The notes: generated by a model from the letters alone, not told the origin. 19,094 nt of DNA from JAFARZ01 sp035651595 (GCA_035651595.1 DASRFJ010000358.1:1-19094), one strand, 5' to 3'. Positions 1-6,555 are shown, counted from the first letter of the stretch. Translations and numbers: made by a program.

Positions 1-880
1 GCCGCTGATCGGCCAGCGTGGCCGGGTCGGCCCCGGTCAGCCCATCGGACTTGGTGACGTGCACGGCCAGCAGGTCGCCGCCCGCCGACCGGGCCGCGAT
101 CCGCGCCCCCCGGCGGATCAGCGTCTTGCCCTCGGGACCGCCGGTGAGCGCGACCACTACCCGCTCCCTGGCCTCCCAGGATCCGGAGATCTTGTGCTCG
201 GCCCGGTAGCGCTGCAGGCCCTCGTCCACCTTGTCGGCCAGCCAGAGCAGGGCGAGCTCCCGCAGCGCGGCCAGGTTCCCGCTGCGGAAGTAGTTCGTCA
301 GCGCCGCGTCGATCTTCTCGGGCGGGTAGATGTTCCCGTGCGCCATCCGGCGGCGCAGCGCCTCGGGCGTCATGTCGACGAGCTCGACCTGGTCCGCGGC
401 GCGGACGATCGCGTCCGGCACCGTTTCCCGCTGCGGCACGCCGGTGATCTTCTCGACCACGTCGTTGAGCGATTCCAGATGCTGGATGTTCACCGCGGAT
501 ATGACGTCGATCCCGGCGTCAAGCAGCTCCTCGACGTCCTGCCAGCGTTTCTCGTTCCGCGACCCCGGGACGTTGGTGTGCGCGAACTCGTCTACCAGCG
601 CGATCTCCGGGCGCCGGGCCAGCACCGCGGCTAGGTCCATCTCCTCGAACCTCGCGCCGCGGTACTCGATCTCCTGCCGCGGGATCAGCTCCAGGCCGTC
701 CAGCAGCGCGGCGGTCTGCGGGCGCCCGTGCGCTTCCGCGAACGCCACCACCACGTCAGCGCCACGCTCGGCACGACGGTGCCCCTCGCCGAGCATGGCA
801 AACGTCTTCCCCACCCCTGCCGCGGAGCCGAGATAGATCCGCAGCTGCCCCCGCCCCGCCGGACCGCCGGTCTCGGCCAT
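1..880 (-). CDS. kdpD: Osmosensitive K+ channel sensor histidine kinase KdpD, N-terminal part (cut by window edge)
   Basis: Membrane sensor kinase of the KdpDE two-component system, which controls the high-affinity K+ pump KdpFABC. The first 293 residues are present and the gene runs off the left edge. Visible are the KdpD domain with a P-loop GSAAGVGKT (residues 17-25), the family signature DEFAHTNVPGSRN with KRWQDVEELLDAGI after it, and VNIQHLESLNDVV. The start of a universal-stress-protein (Usp) domain follows from about residue 230 (EAREVVVVALTGGPEGKTL). The transmembrane and kinase domains would lie outside the window. The ATG at 880 is chosen because a TGA lies four codons upstream in frame; no good ribosome site precedes it. 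The P-loop has Ala where the usual KdpD sequence has Pro (GAAPGVGKT). No kdpFABC gene lies upstream, so kdpD is the first gene of its transcript here. Recognition is secure. Confidence 0.95.
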   Translation of the reverse strand, partial: MAETGGPAGRGQLRIYLGSAAGVGKTFAMLGEGHRRAERGADVVVAFAEAHGRPQTAALLDGLELIPRQEIEYRGARFEEMDLAAVLARRPEIALVDEFAHTNVPGSRNEKRWQDVEELLDAGIDVISAVNIQHLESLNDVVEKITGVPQRETVPDAIVRAADQVELVDMTPEALRRRMAHGNIYPPEKIDAALTNYFRSGNLAALRELALLWLADKVDEGLQRYRAEHKISGSWEARERVVVALTGGPEGKTLIRRGARIAARSAGGDLLAVHVTKSDGLTGADPATLADQR

Positions 881-1200
881 ACATCCAAGTCAAGCACACC
901 GGCCACAACAAATGAGCAGGGCGGGGGAGTAACGGGCGGCGGACACGGTAGTAGCCAGTGACATGACGGACACCTGGCCGGGTAGCGAAGGGAGAACCTG
1001 AGATGACGTGGGGTAATCCGAATTCGCGCGCCGTGCGCGCGGTAGAACGCCGCGCGCGCAGAGGACTCAGCTCCGCCGCCCGGAAACGTGCCAGGGAGCG
1101 GTCAAAGGCCACGCCGACGCTCGACCGGCGCTTCGCCGAGGCGCGCCACTCCGATGTCTGGGCCGAGCAGACCGAGCGCCCCCGCTTCTGGCTGTTCCGC
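881..1200. other. Intergenic region without a convincing gene; doubtful rightward ORF from 1003
   Basis: This stretch separates kdpD (leftward) from the end of the membrane-protein gene at 1201. A rightward reading frame opens with ATG at 1003 after a plausible ribosome site (GGGAG, 12 bases before the ATG). Its first 66 codons have actinomycete-like third positions and encode an Arg/Ala-rich peptide (MTWGNPNSRAVRAVERRARR...). It has no stop before 1638, so it would overlap the opposite-strand membrane-protein gene by more than 430 bases, and beyond 1201 its composition is that of an antisense shadow. It could be a short gene damaged by a frameshift, or nothing. The kdpD promoter should also lie here; I see TTGACT at 884-889 on the minus strand, but no -10 box fits between it and the start codon. 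Confidence 0.3.
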
Positions 1201-1875
1201 TTACCGGCGGGCTCGCGGGCGCTCCAGCCGGATCTGCGCGCCGGCGTCGAGGAGCGCGGCGGCGGCCCGAGAGACCTCCGCACTGGACGCATCGCGGAGC
1301 CGGACGCGGGGCGGCGTGCCGGGGTCCGGCGTCAGGTAGGTGTACGAGAGCAGGCGCATGAGCCGGGACACGTCCGCTTCGTGCTTGCCGAGGTCGCGGA
1401 CTACCACGTCAGCGCCCGAGACGTCCGCCCCGCTGGCCGCGAGGTCGGCCATCATCCGCGGCCCGGTTGCCGCCTTCGGGATGCCGTCGCGGTGCACGGT
1501 CAGCGGGACGCCCAGCGCGGCGGCCAGGCGGTCGAGTTGCCCGGCCGTCCACCTGGCGCGCAGCCGCACGATCGTGATGCCTTCGGCGTCGCGCACGCCC
1601 AGGTACCGGTTCCACACAAACAGCGCGGTGACGTCTGAAAACGTGGCGTTGTCCAGGCTCATCGCCGGTGCTTGCGACACGACGATCCGCGATCGCAGCG
1701 GCCGCCCGACGACCAGGCAGGCCAGGCCGAACGCGATCCAGGCGCCCGCATCACCGAATGAGTCCGTGCCAAACCCGGCCAGCGGCAACACGACCGACAG
1801 CACCAGCAGTATCACGAACCCCACCAGCAGCGGCTGTTGCGCTGGCCTGGGGCGCAGCACCAGCGGCGGCGTCAC
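1201..1875 (-). CDS. Two-helix membrane protein of unknown function, co-transcribed with the aryl-CoA ligase
   Basis: I do not recognise this 224-residue protein. Two hydrophobic segments near the N-terminus are clear: QPLLVGFVILLVLSVVLPLAGF (about 14-35) and AGAWIAFGLACLVVGRPL (about 44-61). They form a hairpin with a short connecting loop. The remaining 160 residues are soluble, probably cytoplasmic, and begin with RSRIVVSQAPAMSLDNATFSDVTALFVWNRYLGVRD, which resembles a PH-like membrane-proximal domain (inference only). The GTG start at 1875 lies 5 bases after the TAA of the ligase gene, so the two are almost certainly one transcript with coupled translation. Association with the ligase could mean a role linked to aromatic-acid uptake, but nothing in the sequence shows transport. 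It is the better call over the antisense frame in the same place, because of its membrane segments and tight spacing to the ligase. Confidence 0.75.
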   Translation of the reverse strand: MTPPLVLRPRPAQQPLLVGFVILLVLSVVLPLAGFGTDSFGDAGAWIAFGLACLVVGRPLRSRIVVSQAPAMSLDNATFSDVTALFVWNRYLGVRDAEGITIVRLRARWTAGQLDRLAAALGVPLTVHRDGIPKAATGPRMMADLAASGADVSGADVVVRDLGKHEADVSRLMRLLSYTYLTPDPGTPPRVRLRDASSAEVSRAAAALLDAGAQIRLERPRARR

Positions 1876-1880
1876 GATGC

Positions 1881-3515
1881 TTATCGTGACAGACGCGCTG
1901 AGGGTAAGCCACTGTCGTTATGAGAAAAGGCCCTTTCCCTCAGGCGGAAACGCTGGGTCTTGCCGCTGATCGTCTTGGGCAGCGCGTCGACGAACTCGAT
2001 CAGCCGCGGGTACTTGTACGGGGCGATTGATTTCTTGGCGAAGTCCTGTAGCTCGCTGACCTTCGCGGGACCGGGCGGCACGCCGTCGCGGAGCACCACG
2101 AACGCCTCGACCACCATGCCGCGTTCCTCGTCGGGAGCGCCGATCACCGCGACTTCGGCGACGTCCGGGTGGGCGAGCAGCGCCTCCTCCACCTCGGGAC
2201 CGGCGATGTTGTAGCCGGCCGAGATGATCATGTCGTCGCTGCGCGCCTGATACCAGTAGTAGCCGTCGGCGTCCTTGACGTACGTGTCGCCGGTGAGATT
2301 CCAGCCGTCGCGCACGTAGTTCCGCTGGCGGTCGCCGCCGAGGTAGCGGCAGCCGGTCGGGCCGTTGACCGCGAGGCGTCCCGGCTCGCCGTCTGGCACC
2401 GGGTTGCCGTCATCGTCCAGGATCGCGCCGAAGTACCCGGGCACGGTGCGGCCGGTCGACCCGGGGCGGATGCTGGCATCCGCGGAGCCGATGAAGATGT
2501 GCAGCATCTCCGTCGAGCCGATGCCGTCGATGATCTCGATGCCGGTCGCGTCGCGGAACTCGTCCCATACCGTCTTGGGCAGGTGCTCGCCGGCCGAGAC
2601 GCAGCGGCGCAGGCCGTGCAGCAGCTCGGCCTGGCCGGCGGCGAGCATGGCGCGGTACGCGGTGGGCGCGGTGGACAGCACCGTTACGCCGTGCTCGTGG
2701 ATGGTCGCGGCCAGTTCGGCGGGCGTGGCGCGCTCGATGAGCAGGGTGGACGCGCCGACCCGCAGCGGGAACAGCAGCACGGCGCCGAGCCCGAACGTGA
2801 AGCCGAGCGGGGGAGTGCCGGTAAACACGTCGTCCGGGCGCGGCTTGAGCACGTGCCGGGAGAACGTGTCGCAGATCGCGAGGACGTCCCGGTGGAAGTG
2901 CATGGTGATCTTCGGCTGCCCGGTGGTGCCGGAGGTGGGGGCCAGCATCGCCACGTCGTCGGCGGCGGTCGGGTGCGCTCTGAACACGCCGTCCTTAGCG
3001 CTACAGCGAGCCTCAAGCTCGCCGTCACCGTAGATCAACGTGGTCAACCCCGGCGCGGCTTCGGCGAGGTCCGTCGTGCAGCGATGGTCGCAGATGGCCA
3101 GGCTGGGCTCGGTCAGGTCGATCAGCGTGCTGATTTCCTTGGGGCGGAGCAGCGCCATCGTGGTGACCACGACGCCGCCGGCCTTGAGCACCGCGAGCCA
3201 GGAGAGGGCGAGCCACGGGTTGTTCGGGCCACGGAGCAGGACGCGGTTGCCGGGTCGCAGGCCGTGGTCTTCGGTGAGCACCTGGGCGAGCTGGTCGCTG
3301 AGCCCGGTGACCTCGCCGTAGGTCAGCGTTTTCGCCGGGGAGCGCAGGCAGGGGCGGTCTTTGGCCGGCCCGTCGAGCAGGGCGGCGGCGCAGTTCAGCT
3401 GGGCCGGGTAGGCGGCGACGTCCGGAAGCTCAAAACGGAACTCCGGCCACAGGTCGTGCGGCGGGAGCCGATCCCGGCAGAATGTGTCGGCATGCGCTGT
3501 TGGGGTGAGCCGCAT
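1881..3515 (-). CDS. abmG: Aryl-CoA ligase, probably 2-aminobenzoate (anthranilate)-CoA ligase
   Basis: ATP-dependent ligase of the ANL (acyl-CoA synthetase) superfamily, 544 residues, expected in the cytoplasm. It would convert anthranilate, ATP and CoA to 2-aminobenzoyl-CoA, AMP and PPi. Motifs are complete: P-loop TSGTTGQPK (194-202), GIGSTE (331-336), the Asp of LTGD (410), hinge and A8 region GYNIAGPEVE (434-443), and the C-terminal catalytic Lys in PKTISGKTQR (K519). The N-terminus TAHADTFCRDRLPPHDLWPEF is typical of benzoate/2-aminobenzoate-CoA ligases. The substrate is inferred mainly from the fused monooxygenase/reductase gene nearby, which acts on 2-aminobenzoyl-CoA; benzoate or salicylate are alternatives. 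The ATG at 3515 follows AATACT by six bases, so the mRNA may be leaderless. The gene is divergent from the crotonase-fold gene. The symbol follows the Azoarcus evansii cluster and is given by analogy. Confidence 0.85.
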   Translation of the reverse strand: MRLTPTAHADTFCRDRLPPHDLWPEFRFELPDVAAYPAQLNCAAALLDGPAKDRPCLRSPAKTLTYGEVTGLSDQLAQVLTEDHGLRPGNRVLLRGPNNPWLALSWLAVLKAGGVVVTTMALLRPKEISTLIDLTEPSLAICDHRCTTDLAEAAPGLTTLIYGDGELEARCSAKDGVFRAHPTAADDVAMLAPTSGTTGQPKITMHFHRDVLAICDTFSRHVLKPRPDDVFTGTPPLGFTFGLGAVLLFPLRVGASTLLIERATPAELAATIHEHGVTVLSTAPTAYRAMLAAGQAELLHGLRRCVSAGEHLPKTVWDEFRDATGIEIIDGIGSTEMLHIFIGSADASIRPGSTGRTVPGYFGAILDDDGNPVPDGEPGRLAVNGPTGCRYLGGDRQRNYVRDGWNLTGDTYVKDADGYYWYQARSDDMIISAGYNIAGPEVEEALLAHPDVAEVAVIGAPDEERGMVVEAFVVLRDGVPPGPAKVSELQDFAKKSIAPYKYPRLIEFVDALPKTISGKTQRFRLRERAFSHNDSGLPSARLSR

Positions 3516-3521
3516 GTGATC

Positions 3522-3549
3522 AGTATTTACCTTTCGTGACGACAGTCAA
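3522..3549 (-). promoter_or_regulatory. Promoter of the aryl-CoA ligase gene
   Basis: Read leftward, TTGACT (3549-3544) and AATACT (3527-3522) are separated by 16 bases, and the ATG at 3515 comes six bases after the -10 box. This matches a housekeeping sigma promoter giving a leaderless mRNA. The -35 box is the reverse complement of part of the GTCAA motif shared with the 10.6-kb promoter, and it lies between the -35 and -10 boxes of the opposing promoter. The two directions probably compete or are controlled together. Confidence 0.6.
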
Positions 3550-3571
3550 GAGTGCGCTATATATTCAGAGG
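3536..3571 (+). promoter_or_regulatory. Leaderless promoter of the crotonase-fold gene, with motif shared with the RidA promoter
   Basis: GTGACG (3536-3541), an 18-base spacer and TATATT (3560-3565) precede a GTG start at 3572 by six bases. Within it lies GTCAA-N5-CGC-N-ATAT (3545-3562). The same pattern occurs at 10592-10609, 27 bases from motif start to GTG in both cases, with matching ACG, G, T, AG and G bases around it. No other copy was seen in the window by eye. Confidence 0.65.
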
Positions 3572-4438
3572 GTGACGGCTGACTTCGGAACTGCAGGTGA
3601 CTACGGGTTTACGATCGCCGACGGCGTCGCGACCGTGACGCTCGACCGGCCCGGCAAGCTCAACGCGCTCACGTTCGAGACATACGCCGGGCTGCGGGAC
3701 TTGTTTCGACACCTAGCGGGGGAGGCCTCCCCCGCACCCCCTCGCCGACAGTCGTCCGGCGCGGCCCGGGTCGTCGTGCTGCGCGGGTCGGGGCGCGCGT
3801 TCTGCTCCGGCGGCGACGTCAACGAGATCATCGGCGCGACGCTCGCCATGGAGCCTAAGGAACTGCTCGCGTTCACCCGGATGACCGGCGAGGTGATCCG
3901 CGCGATGCGGGAGTGCCCGGTGCCTATCGTGGCTGCCGTGCACGGGATGGCGGCCGGGGCAGGGGCGGTGCTGGCGCTGGCCGCGGACTTCCGGGTGTGC
4001 ACGCCGGACGCACGGTTCGCGTTCCTGTTCACCCGGGTGGGACTGTCCGGGGCTGACATGGGGGCGGCGTACCTGCTGCCGCGGCTGGTCGGCATGGGGC
4101 ACGCGACGCGGCTGCTGATGCTCGGCGACACCGTGTCCGCGGAGGAGGCATCGCGGATCGGGCTCGTGTCCATGCTGGTGTCTGCTGAGGAGTTTTCCGA
4201 TGCTGTCGGGGCGCTTGCGGCGCGGCTCGCGTCGGGGCCGGCCGAGGCGTACGCGCAGACAAAGGCGCTGCTCACGCGCGAGCAGGACATGTCGCTGACC
4301 GCCGCCGTGGAACTCGAGGCGCAGACGCAGGCGCTGCTCATGAAGGGCCAGGACTACGCCGAATTCCACGCCGCGTTCACCGCAAAGCGCGAACCGCGAT
4401 GGCAAGGCCGGTTACTTTGCCGGTCCGGCGGGGTCTAA
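3572..4438 (+). CDS. Crotonase-fold protein (enoyl-CoA hydratase/isomerase family) of the aminobenzoyl-CoA pathway
   Basis: 288 residues of the crotonase superfamily, acting on CoA thioesters. The two oxyanion-hole segments are clear: AFCSGGDVNEI (77-86) and AAVHGMAAGAGAVLALAADFRV (121-142). GLSGADMGAAYLLPRLVG (157-174) follows. The glutamates that catalyse hydration in classical enoyl-CoA hydratase appear to be missing: Val133 stands at the first position and Arg155 near the second, while Asp162 sits in the GADMG loop. Hydratase activity is therefore uncertain; isomerase or ring-opening hydrolase are possible. Residues 49-65 form an extra Pro/Ala/Arg-rich loop that contains a perfect 20-bp palindrome at DNA level. 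GTG 3572 is preferred over GTG 3536 because the latter sits in the conserved promoter. It is divergent from the ligase and followed after 32 bases by the VOC gene. Confidence 0.85.
   Translation: MTADFGTAGDYGFTIADGVATVTLDRPGKLNALTFETYAGLRDLFRHLAGEASPAPPRRQSSGAARVVVLRGSGRAFCSGGDVNEIIGATLAMEPKELLAFTRMTGEVIRAMRECPVPIVAAVHGMAAGAGAVLALAADFRVCTPDARFAFLFTRVGLSGADMGAAYLLPRLVGMGHATRLLMLGDTVSAEEASRIGLVSMLVSAEEFSDAVGALAARLASGPAEAYAQTKALLTREQDMSLTAAVELEAQTQALLMKGQDYAEFHAAFTAKREPRWQGRLLCRSGGV
3716..3735. repeat. Perfect 20-bp palindrome inside the crotonase-fold gene
   Basis: GCGGGGGAGGCCTCCCCCGC reads the same on both strands. It falls in the part of the gene that encodes a loop (about residues 49-65) absent from typical family members, and keeps the reading frame. 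This looks like an inserted palindromic repeat element rather than a chance feature of a coding sequence. No second copy was seen in the window. Confidence 0.8.
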
Positions 4439-4470
4439 CCATGTAAATCCGTCTTCGAGGAGGGCGTTAC

Positions 4471-4872
4471 ATGAGTTCGGTACCGGCCATCGGCACTATC
4501 CTGCTCGGCACCAGGGACCCGGAGCGGCTGCGGTCGTGGTACGAGCGAGCGTTCGGCGTGACCCCGGATCCGCTCGACCGGTTCCTGCGGTTCGGCGAGG
4601 TGGGGGTGCTCATCGACGCGCGCACCGACGTTGCCGCTGCCACGGCGGAACCCGGGCGGGTCATCCTGAACATGCACGTGGCCGACGCGCAGGCCGTGGC
4701 GCGGCACCTGGATGCCGTGATGAACGTTACCTGGGTGGCTCCGCTCGAGTACCGGGAACGGCCGGGTGCGTGGTTCGGCACCTGCACGGACCCGGACGGC
4801 AACTACGTGCAAATCATCGAGCTGACCGAGGCCTATCACGCCCTGCGCGCCGCCGCGTCAGCCGACGCCTAG
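4471..4872 (+). CDS. VOC/glyoxalase-like single-domain protein
   Basis: 133 residues forming one vicinal-oxygen-chelate domain: GTILLGTRDPERLRSWYERAFGV at the start (beta-alpha), RVILNMHVADAQAVARHLDA in the middle, and WFGTCTDPDGNYVQIIE at the end, where the final Glu is a typical metal ligand. The first-strand position that often holds His or Gln is hydrophobic here, so the metal site may be incomplete. The ATG follows a strong ribosome site (GAGGAGG, seven bases upstream). The gene starts 32 bases after the crotonase-fold gene and probably shares its transcript. Members of this superfamily include glyoxalases, epimerases and ring-cleavage dioxygenases; the single small domain argues against a classical two-domain extradiol dioxygenase. 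The exact reaction is unknown. Confidence 0.8.
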   Translation: MSSVPAIGTILLGTRDPERLRSWYERAFGVTPDPLDRFLRFGEVGVLIDARTDVAAATAEPGRVILNMHVADAQAVARHLDAVMNVTWVAPLEYRERPGAWFGTCTDPDGNYVQIIELTEAYHALRAAASADA

Positions 4873-5129
4873 CCGCGGGCAGAAAACCGCCTTAGTGCCC
4901 CTGTATCAATGTTGTTCCCGGATCTATCGCCGGCAGCGGGCGCCGCCGCCTCGGCGTGGACCTGAAATAAGCCGGCAGGATCGTTTCGGGGGTAAGCCCT
5001 TCGCGATCATGAACGGAAACGCGATCTTCTCCGGCCCGCCTGGAACCAGGCGACTCCCAGGTAACAGCGAGCGAACCAAACGTCGCGATTCGGCACCGAC
5101 GCCGGACACATCCCACTATCGTCTCGTTA
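4873..5129. other. Intergenic region with repeats and a promoter at its right end
   Basis: No gene is supported in these 257 bases. Three copies of CGCGAT occur in the same direction (5002, 5020, 5084). A 16-bp palindrome with a two-base centre, CGCCTGGAACCAGGCG, lies at 5037-5052, and GATCG at about 4980 can pair with CGATC at 5004-5008 around a G-rich/C-rich inner stem. At the right end TATCGT (5117-5122) stands seven bases before the ATG at 5130, fitting a leaderless promoter. The palindrome could be an operator for the operon that follows; a small RNA is also possible but not shown. Confidence 0.4.
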
Positions 5130-5468
5130 ATGAATTGGGTCCAGGCGGCAGGCTGGGGGCTCGCGGGCGGCCTGGCGGCCGGACTGCTGGCGCTGATGTC
5201 CGCCGTCACGGCCGCCGGTTTCCACTGGCCGTGGAAGCGCGACCAGGTCGCGCCCCGGCTCTTCGTGCTCGGATGCGGGCTGGTGCTCGGCGCGCTGATC
5301 GCCGCGGCCGCGCATGCGCAGATGAGCGGCGGCTGGCCCGCGTTCGTCATGGGAGCGTGCGCCCCGGCCACGATCCGAGGGTTGCTGTCGGGTGTGGAGG
5401 TGCACTCGAAGATTCCAGCGTTGCGGGTGCCCGCTGCCGCGGAAGAGGTGCGTGAGAATGCGGGCTAA
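5130..5468 (+). CDS. Small membrane protein in operon with the pentapeptide-repeat protein
   Basis: 112 residues of unknown function. The N-terminus AAGWGLAGGLAAGLLALMSA (about 6-25, helix continuing to 31) is a clear membrane segment. A short charged Trp-rich linker (HWPWKRDQVAPR, 32-43) leads to a second segment, LFVLGCGLVLGALIAAAA (44-61). A weakly hydrophobic third stretch, WPAFVMGACAPATIRGLL (about 69-86), may be re-entrant. The C-terminal 25 residues are soluble (VEVHSKIPALRVPAAAEEVRENAG). The gene overlaps the pentapeptide-repeat gene by 11 bases, so the two are co-transcribed and very likely translationally coupled. The ATG at 5130 lies seven bases after TATCGT with no ribosome site, so the mRNA is probably leaderless. 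I do not recognise a characterised family. Confidence 0.8.
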   Translation: MNWVQAAGWGLAGGLAAGLLALMSAVTAAGFHWPWKRDQVAPRLFVLGCGLVLGALIAAAAHAQMSGGWPAFVMGACAPATIRGLLSGVEVHSKIPALRVPAAAEEVRENAG

Positions 5469-6537
5469 CTTCAGGTCCTGGATCGGCCCGGCGATCTCGC
5501 CGGAACGGCCGTGGCTGCATATCTACGTACCGCCGCGCATCGCGGATTTCCTGGTGGCCGCCGGCGCGCGCCCGGGCCTGCCCAGGTTGGCTGCGCCCGT
5601 GCTGGAGCTGAGGACGGCGTCCGCGGTCACCTTGGTGGCGGCGCCGGTGCCGGGATCGCCGCAAGAGCCGCCGCCGCCCCGAGGAGAACCGCATGGTCCC
5701 GCGCTGGCGGGTGCTGTCTTGTCCGGCGAGAGCATGGCCAACGCGAACCTTGCCAACGCGAACTTGAACGGTGCGGACCTGAGTGAGGCGGACCTGCGCG
5801 CCGCGGACTTGTCCGGCGCGACCGCGGTGCGCGTGACGCTGTCGCGGGCGAGCATGGCCAGCGCGAACCTGGCCGACGCGGACCTGACCCGCGCCTCCCT
5901 GCTGGAGGCGGATCTCGCGGGCGCCGACCTGTCCGGCGCTGACCTGTCGAGCGCGGACATGTTCCGCGTGAACCTGGCCGACGCGGACCTGTCCGGCGCG
6001 ACGCTGGTCAAGGCGCACCTTGTCCGGGGGAACCTGGTCAGCACCGACCTGTCTGGCGCGACGCTGGCTGGAGCGGACCTGTTCGAGGCGACGCTGCGCG
6101 CCGCTGTGCTGCGGGACGCGATCCTGCGCGAGGCGGTCCTGTCCGGCGTGGACCTGTTCCGCGCCGACCTGGGCCGCGCGGACCTGAGCGGCGCGGAACT
6201 CGATCACGCCGATCTGGCCGGAGCGAACCTGACCCACGCGAACCTCACCGGCGCCCGGCTCAACGGCGCCATCCTGCGGTACGCGAACCTGGCGGACGCG
6301 GAACTGACTGGTGTCGAGCTGTTCATGGCGGACGTGCGAGGCGCGACGCTTACCGGCGCCGACTTGACCGGTGCCGATCTGCGCGGCGCGGACCTGGCCG
6401 AGGTCACCTGGTCGGCCGCGACCACGTGGCCCCCGCACGTCGGCGACGATGTCGAGGCACGCTCGGTCGAGGTGGCGCCCGGCGTGTGGCGGGTCCGGGA
6501 CGGCGACCAGCTGGCCGCCAGCAAGACCACGCCCTAG
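5458..6537 (+). CDS. Long pentapeptide-repeat protein with a distinct N-terminal domain
   Basis: 359 residues. Residues 1-80 form a separate small region (SWIGPAISPERPWLHIYVPPRIADFLVAAG) ending in a Pro-rich linker (PQEPPPPRGEP). From about 85 to 315 there are roughly 46 consecutive A(D/N)LxX pentapeptides with no break in register, for example ADLSGADLSSADMFR. The family fold is a right-handed four-sided beta-helix; 46 repeats would give about 11 coils. The C-terminal 45 residues (TTWPPHVGDDVEARSVEVAPGVWRVRDGDQ) are not repeats. Some family members (MfpA, Qnr) mimic DNA and bind gyrase, but most have no known role, so function here is open. The start at 5458 is chosen for its ribosome site (AGAGG) and 11-base overlap with the upstream membrane-protein gene. 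The 15-bp DNA periodicity reflects the protein repeat, not a separate repeat array. Confidence 0.9.
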   Translation: MRANFRSWIGPAISPERPWLHIYVPPRIADFLVAAGARPGLPRLAAPVLELRTASAVTLVAAPVPGSPQEPPPPRGEPHGPALAGAVLSGESMANANLANANLNGADLSEADLRAADLSGATAVRVTLSRASMASANLADADLTRASLLEADLAGADLSGADLSSADMFRVNLADADLSGATLVKAHLVRGNLVSTDLSGATLAGADLFEATLRAAVLRDAILREAVLSGVDLFRADLGRADLSGAELDHADLAGANLTHANLTGARLNGAILRYANLADAELTGVELFMADVRGATLTGADLTGADLRGADLAEVTWSAATTWPPHVGDDVEARSVEVAPGVWRVRDGDQLAASKTTP

Positions 6538-6555
6538 CGCACGTACGCAGAAAGC

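Noticed and set aside
59..836. Rightward reading frames opposite kdpD
   Set aside because: Antisense to a frame with clear KdpD signatures.
1003..1638. Rightward 211-residue reading frame near kdpD
   Set aside because: Has a plausible ribosome site and good codon use for 66 codons, but overlaps the opposite-strand membrane-protein gene by over 430 bases; kept only as a doubtful ORF.
2169..3539. Rightward 456-residue reading frame opposite the ligase gene
   Set aside because: Arg/Gly/Val/Gln-rich product with no domain, fully antisense to a ligase gene with intact motifs; typical long shadow frame in high-GC DNA.
3536..3571. Upstream GTG as the start of the crotonase-fold protein
   Set aside because: It would place the conserved promoter motif and -10 box inside the gene; the downstream GTG at 3572 matches the leaderless arrangement seen at 10619.
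5038..5051. CCTGG-AA-CCAGG as a terminator hairpin
   Set aside because: A two-base centre cannot form a stable RNA loop at full stem length, and there is no U-tract; treated as a possible DNA operator.
4892..5371. Leftward 159-residue reading frame opposite the intergenic region and small membrane-protein gene
   Set aside because: Low-complexity product with no motifs; the rightward gene has membrane segments and an 11-base overlap with its partner.
5710..6400. 15-bp DNA repeats that could suggest a repeat array or CRISPR
   Set aside because: The periodicity follows codons of the pentapeptide repeat (A-D/N-L-x-x) and there are no spacers.
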